From Nitrososphaeraceae archaeon (lineage in GTDB: Archaea > Thermoproteota > Nitrososphaeria > Nitrososphaerales > Nitrososphaeraceae): a DNA stretch of 6,029 nt. The position numbers and the translations under genes were made by a program. The notes beneath the pieces were generated by a model, which did no database searches, was not told the DNA's origin, and saw only the letters and a list, made by a program, of their open reading frames with translations. The stretch is taken from positions 1 to 6,029 of the forward strand of contig JAJNBK010000240.1 of assembly GCA_021155845.1 (NCBI GenBank). Reading direction: 5' to 3'. Shown here piece after piece: positions 1 to 5,767 of the stretch; the first letter of the stretch is position 1; each line of letters opens with the position of its first letter.

Positions 1-1
1 T

Positions 2-85
2 GTTTTGCAAGGTGATCATAGAGAGTCAGTTAAGAGTATGCTTATATCTAAAGGATTTAATGAGAAATCAATCGAAATAATGTAA
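2..85 (+). CDS. Translation initiation factor SUI1/aIF1, C-terminal end (partial)
   Basis: The window opens inside a + strand reading frame of 27 codons ending in TAA. The peptide contains LQGDHRESVKSMLISKGF, which matches the end of the SUI1/eIF1 fold: the last beta strand with an LQGDHR-type turn, then the final helix and a KGF motif. Proteins of this family are about 100 residues long, so roughly three quarters of the gene lies left of the window. Archaeal aIF1 binds the small ribosomal subunit and helps select the start codon. The match covers a short stretch and was recognised by eye, but the motif is characteristic. No promoter or start is visible here. Confidence 0.8.
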   Translation, partial: VLQGDHRESVKSMLISKGFNEKSIEIM

Positions 86-195
86 CAAATATTATGCAAT
101 AGATTTGTCGGTTCATATTATATAAATTATAAAAATTTTATATCTTGTTAATCCTTTACCAAGAGAGGACCAAATCACTAGATATTAAAAAGGCA

Positions 196-303
196 ATGAT
201 GTCTCTACAGTTGCCAGAGTCCACGAAGCATCTAGCTACCTTCAATGATTATATGGTTATGCTTTCTATCTTTATCGAAAACTTTTACATAGTTGACTTT
301 TGA
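196..303 (+). CDS. Small ORF of unknown function, doubtful
   Basis: Two ATG codons in a row (196 and 199) begin a 35-codon reading frame ending in TGA. The same frame is open upstream back to 133, giving up to 56 codons without a stop. The upstream extension is charged, and the C-terminal part is hydrophobic and aromatic (LSIFIENFYIVDF). An A/G-rich stretch AAAAAGGC precedes the first ATG but is a poor Shine-Dalgarno match. I do not recognise the protein. It could be a small gene, a remnant, or a chance frame in AT-rich DNA; the lack of a clear promoter and family favours chance. Confidence 0.15.
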   Translation: MMSLQLPESTKHLATFNDYMVMLSIFIENFYIVDF

Positions 304-591
304 CAAGTTAATCAACAATACTTAAGGTTTGTTTGATTTCACATTTGGTCTTGATTGTGACACTACTATACAACTGTACTCAACTAACAGAAGTGGATAT
401 ATCCAAATTGCAGATGTTCATTATTACTACTATCTTAATGCCCACTGGTAGTCTTATACAATGTGGATTAGATAATAATATATGTATATTTTCTTAATCA
501 GATTTTCTAATGTCTTTATACCTTCATAGTTTAATATTGTTCAATTATATTTTTTAAATTTGTGTTAAAAAAATGTAATCTATAATCTTCT

Positions 592-628
592 TTATGTATG
601 TATATGTATGTATATTTATATATATATA
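592..628. repeat. TATG/TA microsatellite
   Basis: TATG units and TATATA runs follow one another as an imperfect simple repeat in the 3' flank of glmS, about 48 bases beyond its stop codon. On the glmS strand it reads as CATA and TA units. It is probably a slippage product in non-coding DNA. No function is evident, and copy number may vary between strains. Confidence 0.6.
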
Positions 629-675
629 GATGTATTATCATCATGTTTTTAATTAAAAATTTGAAATTAGAATCT

Positions 676-2442
676 CTATCTTACAGTGACAGATTTTGCT
701 AAATTACGCGGGTAGTCAGGATCCGCCTTTTTCTTTAACGCCAGATAATAAGCTAAAATCTGTAATGGAATGACCTCTACCAGAGGAAAGAGAGGATCCC
801 TGACTTTCGCTATTTTGATGAAGTGATCATATACTTCGTCCATTTTATCAGAGATGCCGATAACTGTCGCTCCCCTTGCTTTTATTTCATAAGCACTGGA
901 GATAGTACTGTTATATGTAGCATCTGTAGGGTTAATTACTATTACAATAGTATTTTTTTCTATTAGTGCAAGTGGGCCATGTTTTATTTCGCCAGCAGGT
1001 ATACCCTCTGCATGAATGTATGCCAATTCCTTAATTTTTAATGCTCCTTCAAGAGATATAGGATAATGTAATGATCTTCCTAGAATGTAAATATCCTTTA
1101 CATCTTCCATAGTATCTGCTATTTTTGCAATTTTTAATTCATCATCAAGCACGAGCTTTATGGCCTTGATGATTTCTGATTTATCTCCAGAAATTCCAAC
1201 GCAACCATTGCACAATGTGTCTATAATGCTGTAGAGAATTGAAAGTTGCCCAGTAAAACTTTTTGTTGCTGCTACACCAATCTCTGGACCACAGTTTACG
1301 CTGAGAAAAGAATCACTGATTCTGGCTACGGATGAGGTAGGAATATTGACAACTGAGAGTATTTTTGATCCCATCTGCCTAGCTATTTTAACCGCCTGCA
1401 AAACGTCGGCTGTTTCGCCACTCTGAGAAATTGCAATTAGCACCGATTTGTCATCGACAACATCAAGCATATATTGAAACTCACTTGACATTATTGTCTC
1501 ACAACGAATTTTAGCAAATCTGGAAAACAAGTGCTTCGCAATTAATGCTGAGTGGTAACTCGTCCCACTACCAGTAATGTATAGGTTTTTTGCATTTGAT
1601 AAAATATCACAAAAACTATGTAATTTTTCATTGTTCTGATTCCCAGCTTCTATTATTGTCTGTATTTGTTCATGAATTTCTTTCAATGTATGATGTGTGT
1701 ATTTACCTTTCTCTGCTGCTCCTAGTTCCCAAGCTACTTGTGTAATAGGGCGTGTAACAGAGTTGCCGTCGAAATCGAATAACTCTAATCTGTCTCTATT
1801 GCTAACTACGATGTCCCTGTTGTCAAGAAAAATAGCTTTATCTGTATATTCTATAAATCCAAGAACATCACTTGAAATAAAACATCCAGAGTCTACTATT
1901 CCGATTATAAGCGGTTCATCATATCTAGCGCCGCTAACGGTGCCATCTTCAAAAACAGCAACAAATGCATAGGTACCGCTTAATTTTTTACACGTTTCTA
2001 TCATTGCTTGCCTTATATCTCTATGTGATGAATAATGCAGTTCAAGTAAATGCGCAATAACCTCACTATCTGTCTGGCTCTTAAACTTGTGTCCAAGACC
2101 AATCAATTCTGCTTTTAATTCGCTGTAATTCTCGATAATTCCATTATGAACAACTGCAATATCATCCGTACATCCAGAATGTGGATGCGCATTTTTATCA
2201 GTAACCCCTCCATGGGTTGCCCACCTAGTATGACCTATGCCTATTTGTCCTGGCAAATGCCCCAGATCTAACGATTCGTTTACTTCCGCAACCTTGCCTA
2301 TTCCCTTTCGTATAAGTATTTTACCATTATTTATGGTAGCAATACCGACGCTATCATATCCTCTATATTCCATCCTTTTTAAGCTTTGAACCAGGATGGG
2401 AGCTGCAAATAATCTTCCTGTATAACCGATAATAGAACACAC
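676..2442 (-). CDS. glmS: Glutamine--fructose-6-phosphate aminotransferase (isomerizing)
   Basis: This cytosolic enzyme takes ammonia from glutamine and turns fructose-6-phosphate into glucosamine-6-phosphate, the first step towards UDP-N-acetylglucosamine for glycans and S-layer or protein glycosylation. The start is GTG at 2442, which puts catalytic Cys2 right after the initiator; AAGGT lies four bases upstream. The class-II glutaminase domain spans about residues 2-220, with RWATHG at 73-78, HNGIIENY at 99-106 and QTDSEV at 123-128. Two SIS sugar-isomerase domains follow: GSGTSYHSA (291-299) and SQSGETADV (339-347) in the first, and SLEGALKIKELAYIHAEG plus GEIKHGPLALI in the second. Glu472, His488 and Lys583 align by eye with E. 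coli Glu488, His504 and Lys603. Length 588 is normal for the family and no key residue is missing. The last residue is Arg where SVTVE is usual. It stands alone, not in an operon. Confidence 0.97.
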   Translation of the reverse strand: MCSIIGYTGRLFAAPILVQSLKRMEYRGYDSVGIATINNGKILIRKGIGKVAEVNESLDLGHLPGQIGIGHTRWATHGGVTDKNAHPHSGCTDDIAVVHNGIIENYSELKAELIGLGHKFKSQTDSEVIAHLLELHYSSHRDIRQAMIETCKKLSGTYAFVAVFEDGTVSGARYDEPLIIGIVDSGCFISSDVLGFIEYTDKAIFLDNRDIVVSNRDRLELFDFDGNSVTRPITQVAWELGAAEKGKYTHHTLKEIHEQIQTIIEAGNQNNEKLHSFCDILSNAKNLYITGSGTSYHSALIAKHLFSRFAKIRCETIMSSEFQYMLDVVDDKSVLIAISQSGETADVLQAVKIARQMGSKILSVVNIPTSSVARISDSFLSVNCGPEIGVAATKSFTGQLSILYSIIDTLCNGCVGISGDKSEIIKAIKLVLDDELKIAKIADTMEDVKDIYILGRSLHYPISLEGALKIKELAYIHAEGIPAGEIKHGPLALIEKNTIVIVINPTDATYNSTISSAYEIKARGATVIGISDKMDEVYDHFIKIAKVRDPLFPLVEVIPLQILAYYLALKKKADPDYPRNLAKSVTVR

Positions 2443-2446
2443 AACT

Positions 2447-2485
2447 ACCTTATTTCATTACGAGTCTTAAAACCGTTATTAAAAA
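2447..2485 (-). promoter_or_regulatory. Putative glmS promoter and ribosome binding site
   Basis: On the minus strand TTTTTAATA (2485-2477) resembles an archaeal TATA box centred about 39 bases before the GTG start. A start site about 26 bases downstream would fall near 2455 and leave a leader of roughly 13 bases. That leader holds AAGGT (2451-2447), complementary to the 16S 3' end, four bases before GTG. This supports the GTG start at 2442. The TATA match is modest in an AT-rich background. Confidence 0.4.
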
Positions 2486-2553
2486 GAGTTCTATTATAGA
2501 GGAATTCACTAATTTGTTAATGGATACAAGCAGACGATAGCATATGCAATATA

Positions 2554-2628
2554 TTACTGCTTTCGAGCCTTCATAGACGCTAGAGCAAACGACAGCAGAT
2601 TCGATGAGGCTCTATTTTTCAATTTCAT
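2554..2628 (-). CDS. 24-residue ORF, possibly the N-terminal scrap of an ABC-type permease
   Basis: ATG at 2628 opens a 24-residue frame ending at TAA 2554. It contains ASSNLLSFALASMKARK, which resembles the start of MacB/FtsX-like permeases, where an LLxxALxxLxxRK segment leads into the first membrane helix. Here a stop comes exactly where the RTxLT segment and helix would begin, and I could not find the continuation in the other frames. It may be a truncated remnant or chance. It sits upstream of glmS on the same strand, but glmS appears to have its own promoter. Confidence 0.2.
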   Translation of the reverse strand: MKLKNRASSNLLSFALASMKARKQ

Positions 2629-2767
2629 ATTAATATCAATTAAACGGCTTGAATATGAGTTCTCATCTTAATTGTTTGATGGGGAAGATCATATAATGAA
2701 CTCAATAAGCTTGGCTAATATTTTTCTTTTATATATAACTAAAAATCAACAACCATCTTCCTCGTAA

Positions 2768-2991
2768 TTTTCCAACAACACCCATGAACTGTTTTCAAAT
2801 GGAAATACGCCACTACAAGCAGCCATAGCATTAAATGTTAGACAATCAGAGCAATTAAGTATTACAGAGTATTGGAAGTTACGGGAGCTGTGTAGATTTG
2901 ATTCCGTGTACATATAGACAAATGGCAAAATATGGCCACTTTGGAAATTATAAAGGAACTTATAGAAAAGAGGTATGAGGATATAGGTCAA
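2768..2991 (+). pseudogene. Frameshifted remnant of an HTH-like protein
   Basis: Frame 2768-2917 encodes ELFSNGNTPLQAAIALNVRQ, then SEQLSITEYWKLRELCRF. This looks like a helix-turn-helix-like segment followed by an EYWxLxxL helix. From memory it resembles a multi-copy hypothetical family in Nitrososphaera and Nitrosocosmicus (LFSEGKTPxDVxIALDLP...EYWELxxMxKL); I cannot check this here. A TAG at 2915 ends the frame. The likely sequence resumes in the next frame as RQMAKYGH (2916-2939) and again, after a second shift near 2940, as LEIIKELIEKRYEDIG (to about 2991). Two single-base indels would rejoin it. There is no obvious start codon, and TAA at 2765 lies just upstream. The opposite-strand frame at 2746-2991 is most likely its shadow. 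Function was probably regulatory or DNA-binding, by inference only. Confidence 0.45.
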
Positions 2992-3500
2992 TGTTGCCTA
3001 CTCTTTGCGGCGCGGGTGGATAATCCTCTATCTTTGTGGGCCCACGTGACTATTCATCATCTTATACTTGTTCATGTTGTCATTCTAGTTCTCTTCTACC
3101 TAGCCTCACATACTTCCTCTTCAGTATAGTTGTCGTCCGGATATTGCTACTTTATCTCTGTCTTTTTTAGTAGAGAGTTACTTTGTCCCTTTTTTTGTTG
3201 TGGATACTGTGTCTGCATAATGTACTAATACTGTATCAGGCATAAGTTGCATTTCCGATAAGCATACGAACGAGGTTGTTCTAAGAGTCGCCTGTATTCT
3301 TTTGTGTTTGTATCTTATATTTGTCGGTTGCAGAAAATATTTGCATATTGCTTAAATACATTGTGTTTATGTGTCTTTACTTTAAAACCAACAGTAGTTT
3401 TCTTTGTTTGTTTCTATTCATTGGTAACGTTTTCAGAGATCGAAGTCTAGATGTCACTATGTATTATAACTTTGTCAATGTAAATCAGTCAAAAAAGAGT
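2992..3500. other. Non-coding gap with no recognisable gene
   Basis: About 500 bases, T-rich on the + strand. The + frame starting at 2932 stays open to 3129, but beyond residue 20 its composition (hydrophobic, Leu/Val/His-rich) shows no family resemblance, so I treat it as run-on of the upstream remnant. A 72-codon + frame at 3321-3539 is rich in Phe, Cys and Leu and looks like T-rich noise. On the minus strand a short peptide with EMQLMPDTVLVHYADTVS lies around 3180-3250 but has no start or family. No RNA gene was recognised. Confidence 0.4.
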
Positions 3501-3548
3501 GGTATAAAAAATGTGAACCCCGTTCATGAAAGTTCATGAACTTGGTTC
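3501..3548 (-). terminator. Hairpin plus T-run after the RHH remnant
   Basis: Arms at 3515-3530 and 3533-3548 pair at 14 of 16 positions around a two-base centre (GAACCCCGTTCATGAA / TTCATGAACTTGGTTC). Each arm also contains the self-complementary TTCATGAA. On the minus strand the hairpin is followed within two bases by TTTTTT (3510-3505) and sits about 32 bases after the stop of the RHH-like remnant, as an intrinsic terminator would. Archaeal termination mostly needs only the T-run. On the + strand the same T-run reads TATAAAAA (3503-3510), so a TATA box with an overlapping operator is the alternative. Confidence 0.4.
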
Positions 3549-3579
3549 GTTTGTTGAATACACTAAATGTTACTAGTTT

Positions 3580-3742
3580 TTATAATTTTAGTTTTTTCTG
3601 TGGTTTTCCTTCCTTTGCCTCATAATAGTTGAGTAGTTTTTCTATCACATCAGATAGTGAATCGCCACGCTTTCTATAATCTTTTACCTTTTTTGCTTTC
3701 TCTATTCTCTACTTTTATAGTTGTATATCTATAATTAGTCAC
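3580..3742 (-). pseudogene. Broken ribbon-helix-helix antitoxin-like gene
   Basis: GTG at 3742 starts MTNYRYTTIKVEN, whose TTIKV strand is typical of ribbon-helix-helix antitoxin N-termini. That frame becomes meaningless after about 3708. The next frame carries RIEKAKKVKDYRKRGDSL, then SDVIEKLLNYYE and a lysine-rich tail, ending at TAA 3580. GDSLSDVIEKLL is a common motif in archaeal VapB-like antitoxins. Joined, the product would be about 55 residues and appears to lack a few residues at the junction, so a short deletion with a frameshift is likely. The GTG overlaps the last codons of the upstream frame, suggesting a former two-gene operon. No PIN or other toxin partner follows downstream. 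The family call rests on motif recognition only. Confidence 0.45.
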
Positions 3743-4036
3743 TTACTTCCAAAAGAATAGAGCCTTTTCTTTCTTCTCTTCTCTTCTTACTCTTTTTTAT
3801 TACATCCTTTAGTAATTCTTCATATAGAAGATTTGTTGCAGTTGATCTATCTTTGAGCTTTATTTGGAATGAATTTCATACTAACTTTATCAAATATGAT
3901 ATTTATCACCAACAGAGTGAGTAGCACTAATGTATATGGTATAACAGAAGGACCGATATATTCATTAACCCAAAATTATAACAATGACCAAGAGCAACCA
4001 AGTAAATGATAAACAGATTTTAGCAGCAGTGATAAA
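3735..4036 (-). pseudogene. Broken small membrane protein with basic C-terminal tail
   Basis: Three overlapping minus-strand frames give one plausible protein. The first (4036-3965) reads FITAAKICLSFTWLLLVIVIILG, shown here only as a membrane-helix candidate (TWLLLVIVIIL). The second (3975-3847) reads NEYIGPSVIPYTLVLL, then TLLVINIIFDKVSMKFIPNK, a second helix. The third (3875-3735) reads STATNLLYEELLKDVIKKS, a lysine/arginine/glutamate-rich stretch, then GSILLEVSD. The order hydrophobic, hydrophobic, charged cytoplasmic tail suits a small two-helix protein of about 95 residues. Two frameshifts and the absence of a credible start mark it as decayed. I do not recognise the family. A 22-codon + strand ORF at 3984-4052 lies over the first helix and is an alternative reading there. 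Confidence 0.35.
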
Positions 4037-4216
4037 TTATTTTAATAGATAAATTTGATGTTACAAGTTTCCACATATCTTAAAAATTAGACTCATCACT
4101 TAATCTACTTAATAATAAAGGTTCGTTAGACTAGTGTTTATTCTATTGAGCCTAGAGCACTTTGCCTTTAAACTTGGATCTAATTTTAAAATTACTGATA
4201 GAATATTTGATTTGAA

Positions 4217-4714
4217 TTATTGTGGCTGAGATGGAGTGCCAACGGCCATATGCAATAAAATCTGGGATTCTTCTTCTCTTTTTACTAGATAACCCGGTAT
4301 ATTGACGAATCTGTTGCCAATAGATACATGCTTATGTACGACCATTTGCCGTGCTTGATGAGGCGATTTAGAGCCATTCTTTTTCATAACTATTGTCTGA
4401 AGTCTTCTATCAAGGAGATCTTCGATCTTGAGGTTCAAGACATCATCAAGACTTGCATATTCATTAACAAGTCCCTGCCTATTTAGGAAATTTAACAACT
4501 GTGCTTCTTTCTCGTGTCTTACTTCTGCTGGAATAGCAAGTAATGCACGGGCCTGATTTCTGAGTCTCGCGACTTCTGTCTGTGCTCGCCATAATTCTCG
4601 CTTATTGCGCAGACCGTATGAACCTACTATGTAAAGTTCTGAATTAAGTTGGTCAGTAGTCCAAATCCTTCTTGGTCTGTGAAACCTTTTTTTAGATTTA
4701 CGAGGATCTCCCAT
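4217..4714 (-). CDS. rps4: Small-subunit ribosomal protein S4 (uS4, archaeal type)
   Basis: uS4 binds 16S rRNA early in small-subunit assembly and lies near the mRNA entry path. The start MGDPRKSKKRFHRPRRIW is the archaeal form. The core follows, with YGLRNKRELWRAQTEVARLR (33-52), and the S4 RNA-binding domain at about 102-152: DRRLQTIV, then SPHQARQMVVHKHVSIGN and the IPGYLV strand. Length 165 fits archaeal S4, with a short neutral tail ending in PSQPQ. It begins 13 bases after the end of the S13 tail frame, and AGGT (4727-4724) precedes its ATG, so it is co-transcribed with S13. The next gene in many archaea, rps11, does not follow. No frame damage is seen. Confidence 0.95.
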   Translation of the reverse strand: MGDPRKSKKRFHRPRRIWTTDQLNSELYIVGSYGLRNKRELWRAQTEVARLRNQARALLAIPAEVRHEKEAQLLNFLNRQGLVNEYASLDDVLNLKIEDLLDRRLQTIVMKKNGSKSPHQARQMVVHKHVSIGNRFVNIPGYLVKREEESQILLHMAVGTPSQPQ

Positions 4715-4723
4715 TTCTCATCT

Positions 4724-4727
4724 ACCT
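4724..4727 (-). promoter_or_regulatory. Shine-Dalgarno site of rps4
   Basis: AGGT starts at the base after the S13 tail stop codon and lies nine bases before the S4 ATG. It supports the ATG at 4714 and internal initiation in an S13-S4 transcript. S4 can therefore be translated even if S13 translation stops early. Confidence 0.6.
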
Positions 4728-5253
4728 TTATTTCTTAGGCGCTGTTGAATTTGTATTCTCTTCAACTGCTGCACCTTCCGCTGGTTTCGTGCTACTCGCA
4801 ACTCCGCCCGTTGCAGATGCAACTGCTGGACTAGTACTCTTACTCGGAGTGCTCGACACAGCCGAAGGCATAGGTTTGCCAACTTTTTTCACTCCTACTG
4901 CACCACCTTTTCTTCCAGTAGTTCTTGTACACTGGCCTCTAACCCTTAAACCAAACATATGTCTATAACCACGCCAACTAAAAACCTGTATCCATGTCTT
5001 TTCTCCTATTCAGATACCATTCTGGCATTCTCGCTTTTGAGGGATCTCTTATAGCCGCTTCAATATCTGTTAATTCCCTATCCGTTAGGAAACCTACCCT
5101 GCTATTTGGATTAATATTCAACGACTGAAGTAAAACATGAGCAAAATTATAACCGACACCTTTAACTTTACTAAGAGCAACAATAACTTTTTTGCTTCCT
5201 TCAATATCCTTTCCAGCAATTCTAAGGATGTGTTTATACTCTGCTGCTGACAA
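4728..5253 (-). pseudogene. rps13: Ribosomal protein S13 (uS13), interrupted by frameshift and internal deletion
   Basis: uS13 sits in the small-subunit head and bridges to the large subunit. I place the start at TTG 5253, giving (M)SAAEYKHILRIAGKDIEGS, the usual archaeal start; the frame runs on to TTG 5334, but those 27 residues look non-coding. A helix-hairpin-helix lies near SKVKGVGYNFA (28-38). The frame ends [13 protein letters not shown] at 4978. The +1 frame continues at once with [16 protein letters not shown] (from 4979), [15 protein letters not shown], and a Ser/Ala/Pro-rich tail of about 48 residues ending in PKK at 4731. In relatives about 25 residues, including a DLHLVxxDLxxxxxxDI-type segment, lie between DTG and SWRG; they are absent here. 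[10 protein letters not shown] has Cys where Arg or Lys is usual. It could be a true lesion, an assembly error, or a +1 frameshift site at TTTTTAG; the missing core makes normal function doubtful. Confidence 0.85.
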
Positions 5254-5279
5254 ATCAAAAAAAAATTGAAGAAGATTCC

Positions 5280-5289
5280 TTAATAAAAA
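5280..5289 (-). promoter_or_regulatory. Putative TATA box of the S13-S4 transcript
   Basis: On the minus strand TTTTTATTAA lies about 31 bases before the TTG at 5253. A start site about 26 bases downstream would leave a leader of only a few bases, so S13 would be nearly leaderless, as is common in this phylum. This favours TTG 5253 over the upstream TTG 5334. An AAGGA lies next to the box but is too far from the start codon to act as a ribosome site. Confidence 0.4.
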
Positions 5290-5732
5290 CCATACTCGAT
5301 TGGCAGAAGAATAATACGTCACAACGTCTACCAAACTATATAATACTTCAAGAAAAAAGAATATAGAAATGTTATTTTTAATTATTTGTGCATATAATTA
5401 AAACTCACTATGGGATATATCCTTTGATTCCCAAGCCTATATATATTTTTTATATTTTTTAATTATCTATCTCTGATTATCCTAGATGATTATACAAATA
5501 TAAACTGTCTCCAATCAGATAGATATCGCCAGAAATAAGACAAAGATGCTTTGGGATATAGGATTTGAGTGAAATAGAATAACTATAAAAATCGTTTAAT
5601 AACATATAAAATATAAAGAAATAATTTACAGAATGCAAATGCAAGTAAGATCTCCTAAAACGCAATAGATAAAGCGGTTGTATAATTTTCTTACCCACGC
5701 ATTAGAATACTGCTAATCCTCAATTGATAATG
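5290..5732. other. Divergent AT-rich intergenic region
   Basis: This gap lies between the S13 gene, which runs left, and the ATPase gene, which runs right, so it should hold both promoters. It is rich in A/T runs, for example at 5440-5462, and contains the palindrome GGATATATCC (5413-5422) and a related GGGATATAGG at 5554-5563. A 73-codon minus-strand frame at 5477-5698 is rich in Tyr, Leu, Phe and Ser with no recognisable motif and is probably chance. No tRNA or other RNA gene was recognised. Confidence 0.45.
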
Positions 5733-5740
5733 TTTAAATT
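5733..5740 (+). promoter_or_regulatory. TATA box of the AAA+ ATPase gene
   Basis: TTTAAATT is close to the archaeal TATA consensus and is centred about 31 bases before the ATG at 5768. The predicted start site near 5762 would give a leader of about six bases with no Shine-Dalgarno motif, that is, a near-leaderless transcript. Confidence 0.55.
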
Positions 5741-5767
5741 TGTCACAGAAGCGAAATCTAGTAATTC

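Larger units (their letters stand above)
86..675. other. Gene-poor AT-rich gap between SUI1 and glmS
   Basis: These 590 bases separate the end of the SUI1 gene from the end of glmS, so the flanking genes converge and no promoter is required. An AT-rich dyad lies near 121-142 just after SUI1 and could aid 3' end formation. Apart from a weak 35-codon ORF (196-303), a 12-base palindrome TGGATATATCCA (394-405) and a microsatellite (592-628), I see no gene. I found no tRNA T-arm motif, no CRISPR-like repeats and no recognisable protein on either strand. Confidence 0.5.

Noticed and set aside
632..646. ATGATGA on the minus strand after glmS as a C/D guide RNA
   Set aside because: No matching D box follows; AT-rich flank only.
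1697..1972. 91-codon + strand frame inside glmS
   Set aside because: It is antisense to a well-supported glmS coding region and has no family features.
2746..2991. 81-codon minus-strand frame
   Set aside because: It lies opposite the HTH-like remnant, which carries the more protein-like sequence; its residues show no motif.
3050..3066. ATGATGA on the minus strand as a possible box C of a C/D guide RNA
   Set aside because: No CTGA box D or D' at a suitable distance and no closing stem.
3321..3539. 72-codon + strand frame
   Set aside because: Phe/Leu/Cys-rich translation of T-rich DNA with no recognisable domain; its end runs into the hairpin.
3567..3632. 21-residue hydrophobic + strand peptide (MLLVFIILVFSVVFLPLPHN) downstream of the dyad
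   Set aside because: It is antisense to the RHH-like remnant's lysine-rich tail, which explains the T-rich, hydrophobic reading.
3984..4052. 22-codon + strand ORF (MTKSNQVNDKQILAAVINYF)
   Set aside because: Very short, with no ribosome site. The minus-strand membrane-helix reading fits better with the adjoining fragments, though this is not settled.
4109..4216. In-frame continuation of 35 codons after the S4 stop
   Set aside because: S4 already has full family length and the extension has no S4 similarity, so it is a chance open frame.
5477..5698. 73-codon minus-strand frame upstream of S13
   Set aside because: Tyr/Leu/Phe/Ser-rich translation of AT-rich intergenic DNA, with no family resemblance.
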